This document shows, piece after piece, positions 59,167-64,000 of a DNA stretch of 64,000 nucleotides. The notes under the pieces were generated by a model that was given only the letters and a program-made list of their open reading frames with translations, had not been told where the DNA came from and did not search any database. The DNA is from Rhodanobacter sp. B04 (GTDB taxonomy: Bacteria; Pseudomonadota; Gammaproteobacteria; Xanthomonadales; Rhodanobacteraceae): assembly GCF_002001125.1 (NCBI RefSeq), contig NZ_MUNV01000011.1:1-64000 (forward strand), in the 5' to 3' direction. The translations under genes were made by a program, and so were the position numbers. The stretch's first letter is position 1, and every line of letters begins with the position of its first letter.

Positions 59167-59181
59167 CCTGCGGCCACGCGT

Positions 59182-59817
59182 ATGACCAACACTTCAGCCA
59201 CCGACTTCAGCCGCCTCGACTGGGCCAAGGGCGGCGGCCTGCTGCCGGCGATCGTGCAGCACTGGCTGAGCGGCGAAGTGCTGATGCTCGGCTACATGAA
59301 TGCCGAGGCGCTGGCGCAAACCCAGACCGGCGGCAAGGTCACGTTCTACAGCCGCAGCAAACAACGCCTGTGGACCAAGGGCGAAAGCTCCGGCCACTTC
59401 CTGGTGCTGAAAGGTATCCGCATCGACTGCGATGCCGACACCTTGCTGGTGCAGGCCGAGCCGCACGGGCCGACCTGCCATCTGGGCACGTCCAGCTGCT
59501 TCGGCGAAGCCGTGCAGCCGCCACTCGGTTTCCTGGCCGAACTCGATGCGCTGGTGTCGCGACGCCATGACGAGCGCCCGCAGGGAAGCTACACCACCCA
59601 GTTGTTTGAAGGTGGCATTCGGCGCATGGCGCAAAAGGTGGGCGAAGAAGGTGTCGAGACCGCCTTGGCCGCCGTGGCGCAGGACGACGCCGAGTTGCTG
59701 GGTGAAGCGGCTGACCTGATCTTTCACCTCACCGTGGTATTGCGTGCGCGCGGCTTGTCATTGGGCGATGTCGCGACGACGCTCGCCAGGCGGCATGCAG
59801 CGCACGACAGGCGATAA
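59182..59817 (+). CDS. hisI: Bifunctional PRA-CH / PRA-PH
   Basis: A 211-residue fusion of phosphoribosyl-AMP cyclohydrolase and phosphoribosyl-ATP pyrophosphatase (HisIE). The cyclohydrolase half has MLGYMNAEALAQT, LWTKGESSGHFL, DCDADTLLVQ and GPTCHLGTSSCF; the pyrophosphatase half has KVGEEGVETALAA and DLIFHLTVVL. The ATG at 59182 is preferred; a GTG at 59098 would add 28 residues encoded by the repeat element. Confidence 0.95.
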   Translation: MTNTSATDFSRLDWAKGGGLLPAIVQHWLSGEVLMLGYMNAEALAQTQTGGKVTFYSRSKQRLWTKGESSGHFLVLKGIRIDCDADTLLVQAEPHGPTCHLGTSSCFGEAVQPPLGFLAELDALVSRRHDERPQGSYTTQLFEGGIRRMAQKVGEEGVETALAAVAQDDAELLGEAADLIFHLTVVLRARGLSLGDVATTLARRHAAHDRR

Positions 59818-60008
59818 GGGCTGCAGACGGCGCCTGGATCGAGTTCGCCAGCCAGGATGGGCCGGCAACCGTGTTGCTCCAAGTTTCAATGCCTGATTCG
59901 GCACAGGCGGGTCGTACCCGCATTGCCGGCAGACGCGTCGACCAAGCTGGCATGTTGACCGCAAAAAGGCAGCTGCTTCGACTTCGTTCGTCGTGATGGC
60001 CTCGTGAC

Positions 60009-60040
60009 TTGACTCTAGACCTTGATCAAAGGTCTAGACT
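60009..60040 (+). promoter_or_regulatory. MerR-type promoter with operator dyad
   Basis: TTGACT (60009-60014) and TAGACT (60035-60040) are separated by 20 bases, the overlong spacer used by MerR activators. Between them TCTAGACCTT and AAGGTCTAGA (60014-60023 and 60029-60038) form a perfect 10-bp inverted repeat with a five-base centre. It lies just upstream of the MerR gene and should control both this gene and copA. Confidence 0.85.
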
Positions 60041-60047
60041 ATGTGCC

Positions 60048-60470
60048 ATGACTGCTCAAACTTCCTCCCTGACCATCGGTGCCGTCGCCAAGCGCGTCGG
60101 CGTGGCGATCGACACGATCCGGTATTACGAACGCGAGGGCCTGCTGCCCGAGCCCGTGCGTCGTGCCTCGGGCTATCGCAGTTACGGCGAGGGCACGATT
60201 GCGCAGCTGCGCTTTATCCGGCGCGCCAAGGACCTCGGCTTCACGCTGGAGGAGATCCGCGAGTTGCTGGCCTTGTCGGCGGATCGGCAGCGTGGCGTGA
60301 AGGCGGTGAAGCAGCGGGCACAGCAGCGGCTGGCCGCGATCGAGCAGCGCATCGTCGAGTTGCAGCGCGTGCGCGATGGGCTGGCGCAGCTGGTCGAGTC
60401 CTGCCCGGGCCATGGCAAGCCGGAGGAATGCCCGATCCTGTGCGCGCTGCTCGATGAGGCGGTGCCGTGA
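60048..60470 (+). CDS. Heavy-metal-responsive MerR-family regulator
   Basis: A 140-residue MerR activator. The winged helix-turn-helix [31 protein letters not shown] is followed by the dimerisation helix. The metal loop [14 protein letters not shown] has two Cys separated by eight residues, resembling CueR/HmrR-ZntR loops; CueR itself has seven. The downstream copper ATPase suggests Cu(I)/Ag(I) sensing. The stop overlaps the ATPase gene. Confidence 0.9.
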   Translation: MTAQTSSLTIGAVAKRVGVAIDTIRYYEREGLLPEPVRRASGYRSYGEGTIAQLRFIRRAKDLGFTLEEIRELLALSADRQRGVKAVKQRAQQRLAAIEQRIVELQRVRDGLAQLVESCPGHGKPEECPILCALLDEAVP

Positions 60471-63022
60471 TGGACGAGCATGCGTCCTGCTGCCAGGGCG
60501 CCGACCAGTCCGCGAGTGCAATGGCGACCGATCCTGTCTGCGGCATGCGGGTGGATTCGGTCGGGTCGAAACATCAATCCACGCATGATGGGCAGGTGTT
60601 TCATTTCTGCTGCGCGGGTTGCAAGACGAGGTTCGACGCCTCGCCGGCGATGTATCTGCACGCGCCTGGTTTCAAGGCGACGGCGCCAGCTTGCTGCGCG
60701 GCGAAGCCTGCGGCGTCCTCCGATCATGCGCATGCCACGAAGGATCCGGTTTGCGGCATGACCGTCGATCCGCGCACTGCGAAGCATCGTGCGGAACATG
60801 CCGGCCACACGTATCACTTCTGCGCCGCGCGCTGTCGCGAGAGGTTTGTGGACGATCCGGACGCCTGTCTTGAACAGCGTGCGGCTGCACCAGCGGTGCG
60901 GCCAGGTGCGCTCCATACCTGCCCGATGCATCCGGAAGTGCAGCAGGTCGGCCCCGGCGCTTGCCCGAAGTGCGGCATGGCGCTGGAACCGATGATGCCA
61001 AGCCTGGACCCGGACGATGGCGGTGAACTGTCAACGATGACGCGGCGCTTCTGGACGCTGCTGACGTTGACGTTGCCCGTGTTTGTGCTGGCGATGGGGC
61101 CGCACCTGCTTGGCTGGCATCTGCCCATGCCATGGGAGCGCATGGCTGGCTGGGTCGTGGCGCTGTTGGCGACCGTCGTGGTGTTGTGGGGTGGTGCACC
61201 GTTCTTTGTGCGTGGCTGGCGTTCGCTGCGGCCGTGGCATCCGAACATGTACACGCTGATCGCGTTGGGCGCCGGCGTGGCGTGGCTGTACAGCGCGCTG
61301 GCATTCCTGTTGCCGGATATCTTTCCCTCCGGCTTCCGCGACATGCACGGCAACGTCTCGGTTTACTTTGAATCGGCAGCCGTCATCGTGACCCTGGTGA
61401 CGCTGGGCGATTTCCTGGAACTGCGTGCGCGCCGCCGTACTGGCGCGGCGCTGAAGGCGCTGCTTGGCCTGGCGCCGAAGATCGCATGGCGGATTGCCAC
61501 CGACGGCAACGAGGCCGAGGTGCCGCTGGACGACGTGCACGCTGGCGACGTGCTGCGCGTGCGTCCCGGCGAGAAGGTGCCGGTGGATGGCGTGGTGCTC
61601 GATGGCGAGAGCCATATCGATGAGTCGATGCTCACCGGCGAGCCGATGCCGGCGGCCAAGGCGAAAGGCGATGTGCTCACTGGCGGCACGGTGAATCAGG
61701 ATGGCGCGCTGACCATGCGCGCGCAGAAGGTCGGTGATGCGACGATGCTGGCGCAGATCGTCGCGCTGGTGGCGCAGGCGCAGCGCAGCAGGGCACCGTT
61801 GCAACGCGTGGCCGATCGGGTGGCGGCGTGGTTCGTGCCGGCGGTGGCGGCGATCGCACTGCTGGCGTTTGCGCTATGGGCGGCGCTGGGGCCGGAGCCG
61901 CGGTTCGCGCATGCGCTGATCGCGGCGGTGTCGGTGCTGATCATCGCTTGTCCGTGCGCACTGGGCCTGGCCACGCCGATCTCGATCCTGGTAGCCAGTG
62001 GCCGCGGCGCGCAGAACGGCGTGTTGTTCAGGGATGCCAGCGCGATCGAGGCCATGCGCGAGATCGATACGCTGGTTTTGGACAAGACCGGCACGCTGAC
62101 GATCGGCAAGCCGGCATTGACCGAGCTGGTCAGCCTTGGCGACCTGCCGCGCGAGCGCTTGCTGGCATGGGCCGCTGCGCTGGAGCGGCCGAGCGAACAT
62201 CCACTGGCGCGGGCAATCGTCACGGCAGCGGCAGCTGAGGGTGTGGCCGTGCCGGTGGCGACGGCTTTCCGTTCGCTGAGCGGCCGCGGTGTTCACGCGA
62301 CCGTGGATGGCGGCGAAGTGGCGCTGGGCAATGCGAAGCTGATGGACGAGTTGCATGTCGCCATCGGCGACGACGCGACTGCCCGCGCCGAGGCATGGCG
62401 CGAACGGGGTGCGACGGTGATGTTCCTTGCCGTCGGCGGAGCACTCGCCGCCGTGTTGGCGGTGGCCGACCGGATCAAGCCGGATACGCCGGCAGCGCTG
62501 GAGTCGCTGCGCAAGGCTGGCCTGCACATCGTGATGCTGACGGGTGACAGCGCCACAACCGCGCAGGCGGTGGCACGCGAGCTGGGCATTGACGAGGTGC
62601 ATGCCGACGTGTCGCCGGCCGGCAAGGCTGCGGTGGTGAATCGGCTCAAGGCCGCCGGCCACCGTGTTGCGATGGCCGGCGACGGCATCAACGACGCGCC
62701 GGCGCTGGCCTCGGCCGACATCGGCATCGCGATGGGCCACGGCACCGACGTGGCGATGGAGAGTGCGCAGGTGACGCTGGTGAAGGGCGAGCTTGGCGCG
62801 ATCGTGCGGGCGCGTGTGTTGTCGCAGGCGACCGTGCGCAACATCCGGCAGAACCTGTTCTTCGCCTTCGTCTACAACGCCGTCGGCGTGCCGCTGGCGG
62901 CCGGTGCGCTATACCCGTGGCTCGGCATCACGCTGTCGCCGATGATCGCCGCGCTGGCGATGAGCCTGTCGTCGGTTTCGGTGGTGAGCAACGCGCTGCG
63001 GCTGCGGCAGGTACGGCTGTGA
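60470..63022 (+). CDS. copA: Cu(I)-exporting P1B-type ATPase with two YHS domains
   Basis: An 850-residue P-type ATPase. Two YHS-like metal domains (each with DPVCGM, near residues 21 and 92) and a heavy-metal-binding motif [21 protein letters not shown] (about 150-170) replace the usual HMA domains. The core has CPC in [13 protein letters not shown] (about 494), [11 protein letters not shown] (about 538), SEHPLAR, and [10 protein letters not shown] (about 737). YN and [15 protein letters not shown] in the last helices indicate Cu(I) specificity. The ATG at 60470 overlaps the regulator stop; GTG at 60467 is also possible. Confidence 0.92.
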   Translation: MDEHASCCQGADQSASAMATDPVCGMRVDSVGSKHQSTHDGQVFHFCCAGCKTRFDASPAMYLHAPGFKATAPACCAAKPAASSDHAHATKDPVCGMTVDPRTAKHRAEHAGHTYHFCAARCRERFVDDPDACLEQRAAAPAVRPGALHTCPMHPEVQQVGPGACPKCGMALEPMMPSLDPDDGGELSTMTRRFWTLLTLTLPVFVLAMGPHLLGWHLPMPWERMAGWVVALLATVVVLWGGAPFFVRGWRSLRPWHPNMYTLIALGAGVAWLYSALAFLLPDIFPSGFRDMHGNVSVYFESAAVIVTLVTLGDFLELRARRRTGAALKALLGLAPKIAWRIATDGNEAEVPLDDVHAGDVLRVRPGEKVPVDGVVLDGESHIDESMLTGEPMPAAKAKGDVLTGGTVNQDGALTMRAQKVGDATMLAQIVALVAQAQRSRAPLQRVADRVAAWFVPAVAAIALLAFALWAALGPEPRFAHALIAAVSVLIIACPCALGLATPISILVASGRGAQNGVLFRDASAIEAMREIDTLVLDKTGTLTIGKPALTELVSLGDLPRERLLAWAAALERPSEHPLARAIVTAAAAEGVAVPVATAFRSLSGRGVHATVDGGEVALGNAKLMDELHVAIGDDATARAEAWRERGATVMFLAVGGALAAVLAVADRIKPDTPAALESLRKAGLHIVMLTGDSATTAQAVARELGIDEVHADVSPAGKAAVVNRLKAAGHRVAMAGDGINDAPALASADIGIAMGHGTDVAMESAQVTLVKGELGAIVRARVLSQATVRNIRQNLFFAFVYNAVGVPLAAGALYPWLGITLSPMIAALAMSLSSVSVVSNALRLRQVRL

Positions 63023-63119
63023 CGACTGTCACCAGCGATCGCTGACGACTGCGCCTGTCGCCAGCCGGGCGATCTGCCGATCATTTCTCCCGCACCACGA
63101 CGGTGCGCGGAGAACCGAC

Positions 63120-63239
63120 ATGAAGGCCTTCATCAAGTACCCGGTCCTGGACAAGTGCCTCGCACTGTTGGTCGCGCTGGCGGCAACGGCGATGGTGGTG
63201 TTCGCGCTTTGCCACGCCAGCATTGCACTGCCGGTCTGA
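63120..63239 (+). CDS. 39-residue single-pass membrane microprotein
   Basis: A short ORF, MKAFIKYPVLDKC followed by a hydrophobic stretch LALLVALAATAMVVFALC and a short tail. GGAGAA stands seven bases upstream. A single transmembrane helix with a Cys at each end is predicted. It may be an accessory to the copper ATPase 97 bases upstream; there is no family evidence. Confidence 0.5.
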   Translation: MKAFIKYPVLDKCLALLVALAATAMVVFALCHASIALPV

Positions 63240-63320
63240 GCGTCTCGACAGCGTCGCCATCTTTCCATCCTTCTTCGTCATCGACACCGGCCTGCATCGG
63301 GCCTGGTACGGGAGATCACC

Positions 63321-63485
63321 ATGAACGTCATCAACGACACCCGCAGCACCCTGGAAAAGCATATGCCGCTGCTGCTTGGTTTGCTGGTAGCCCTGCTGGC
63401 CGGCAAGGCGCTCAAGAAAATGTTCTGGACGGTGTTCGGCATGTACATGGCGCTGCATTACAGCGGCATCCATCCGTTCGGTTGA
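63321..63485 (+). CDS. 54-residue membrane microprotein
   Basis: A short ORF reading MNVINDTRSTLEKHMPLLLGLLVALLAGKALKKMFWTVFGMYMALHYSG to the end. GGGAGAT precedes the ATG. A hydrophobic helix (MPLLLGLLVALLAG) and a second amphipathic/aromatic one are predicted. It sits between the copper genes and folC. Function unknown. Confidence 0.55.
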   Translation: MNVINDTRSTLEKHMPLLLGLLVALLAGKALKKMFWTVFGMYMALHYSGIHPFG

Positions 63486-63573
63486 TGTGATGCTTTAGAC
63501 TTTGCGCATGTACATCCATGCGATGCGCCGGTAGCGCTGGGTGCCGATCCACCCCCAGGCACAAAGTCACTGC

Positions 63574-64000
63574 ATGACCCGAACTCTCGCCGAATGGCTG
63601 GCTTATCAGGAACACACCAACGTGCACGGCATCGAGCTGGGACTCGATCGCGTGCATGAGGTATGGCAACGGATGGATGCGCCCGCGCCGGCACGACGCG
63701 TGATCACGGTCGGCGGCACCAATGGCAAGGGTTCCACCGTGGCCATGCTCGAGGCCATGCTGAAGGCGGCAGCCCTGCGCGTGGGCAGCTTCACCTCGCC
63801 ACATCTGCGGGATTACAACGAACGGGTGCGCATCGACGCCGCGAATGTCGACGACGCCAGCCTGATCGCCTCGTTCGAACGGATCGAGGCGGCGCGTGGC
63901 GGCACGCCGCTGACCTATTTCGAGTTCGGTACGCTGGCCGCGCTGGATCTGTTCGCCCGCGCCGACCTCGATGTGGCGGTGCTGGAAGTGGGCCTGGGCG
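63574..64000 (+). CDS. folC: Dihydrofolate/folylpolyglutamate synthase (partial)
   Basis: The first 142 codons of FolC; the window ends inside the gene. The P-loop VITVGGTNGKGSTVAML and the SPHLRDYNERVRI motif are diagnostic, and YFEFGTLAALDLF with VAVLEVGLG follow. FolC joins glutamate to dihydropteroate and folates. It normally follows accD, which here is about 19 kb upstream. Confidence 0.95.
   Translation, partial: MTRTLAEWLAYQEHTNVHGIELGLDRVHEVWQRMDAPAPARRVITVGGTNGKGSTVAMLEAMLKAAALRVGSFTSPHLRDYNERVRIDAANVDDASLIASFERIEAARGGTPLTYFEFGTLAALDLFARADLDVAVLEVGLG

Noticed and set aside
59818-60008. tRNA or small RNA gene between hisI and the MerR promoter
   Set aside because: No cloverleaf, promoter or terminator structure could be recognised in this 190-base stretch.
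48000-64000. Genomic island carrying metal resistance
   Set aside because: No integrase, transposase, tRNA boundary or obvious composition change was seen; zinc and copper genes sit among housekeeping genes.

Overview
The window is high-GC gammaproteobacterial chromosome. Gene neighbourhoods (truA-trpF, trpI divergent from trpBA, accD; gltX next to zur; a TrpR-like gene heading hisGDCBHAFI) point to the order Xanthomonadales/Lysobacterales, most likely Rhodanobacteraceae. This is inference from gene order and protein character only. No prophage, insertion sequence, CRISPR array, rRNA or tRNA gene was recognised. Almost all space is coding.

Layout. 1-8.4 kb: a PmtA-like methyltransferase, a periplasmic cyclophilin, a PadR regulator with a HAAS-domain membrane protein, an exported DUF1800-DUF1501-DUF1800 operon and a second methyltransferase. 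8.4-12.2 kb: leftward operon metG, DUF2007/zinc-ribbon protein, rnfB-like ferredoxin, nth. 12.3-15.9 kb: DUF2147 protein, apbC, FMN reductase, dcd, a lipoprotein. 15.9-21.9 kb: a leftward run of eight tightly packed genes, six of which form a 5-oxoproline (pyroglutamate) salvage module (pxpB, pxpC, pxpA, DUF969, DUF979, pcp). 22-30.1 kb: rimO, DUF3025, an orphan PhnD-like binding protein, greB, a membrane/TPR-like protein, a LysM lytic transglycosylase, psd. 30.2-37.6 kb: prmB, a GNAT pseudogene, aroC, a hydroxyacid dehydrogenase, asd, fimV. 37.7-44.3 kb: truA, trpF, a JmjC/cupin-8 oxygenase, trpI, trpB, trpA, accD.

44.3-44.7 kb is the most unusual non-coding stretch: three copies of a 92-bp module with identical internal geometry, carrying DnaA-box-like TTTTCCACA and TGTGGACAA sequences. 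It lies where folC would normally follow accD; folC appears only at 63.57 kb, so about 19 kb separates this usually adjacent pair. That 19 kb holds a PAP2 phosphatase with a glycosyltransferase, a DUF4399 protein, an outer-membrane-type protein, gltX, a zinc module (zur, merC-like gene with a Zur-type operator, CDF exporter), ribosomal protein THX, the complete histidine operon behind a trp-operator-like site, and a copper module (MerR regulator with a 20-bp-spacer promoter, CopA with two YHS domains, two microproteins).

The genes work as compact units: amino-acid biosynthesis (his, trp, asd, aroC), metal homeostasis (zinc and copper), 5-oxoproline recycling, and translation/RNA functions (metG, gltX, rimO, prmB, truA). 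Assignments rest on reading motifs and lengths; no database search was run. The strongest leads are the three-copy DnaA-box-like module, the operator at the head of the his operon, the duplicated DUF1800/DUF1501 export operon and the microproteins of the copper locus.
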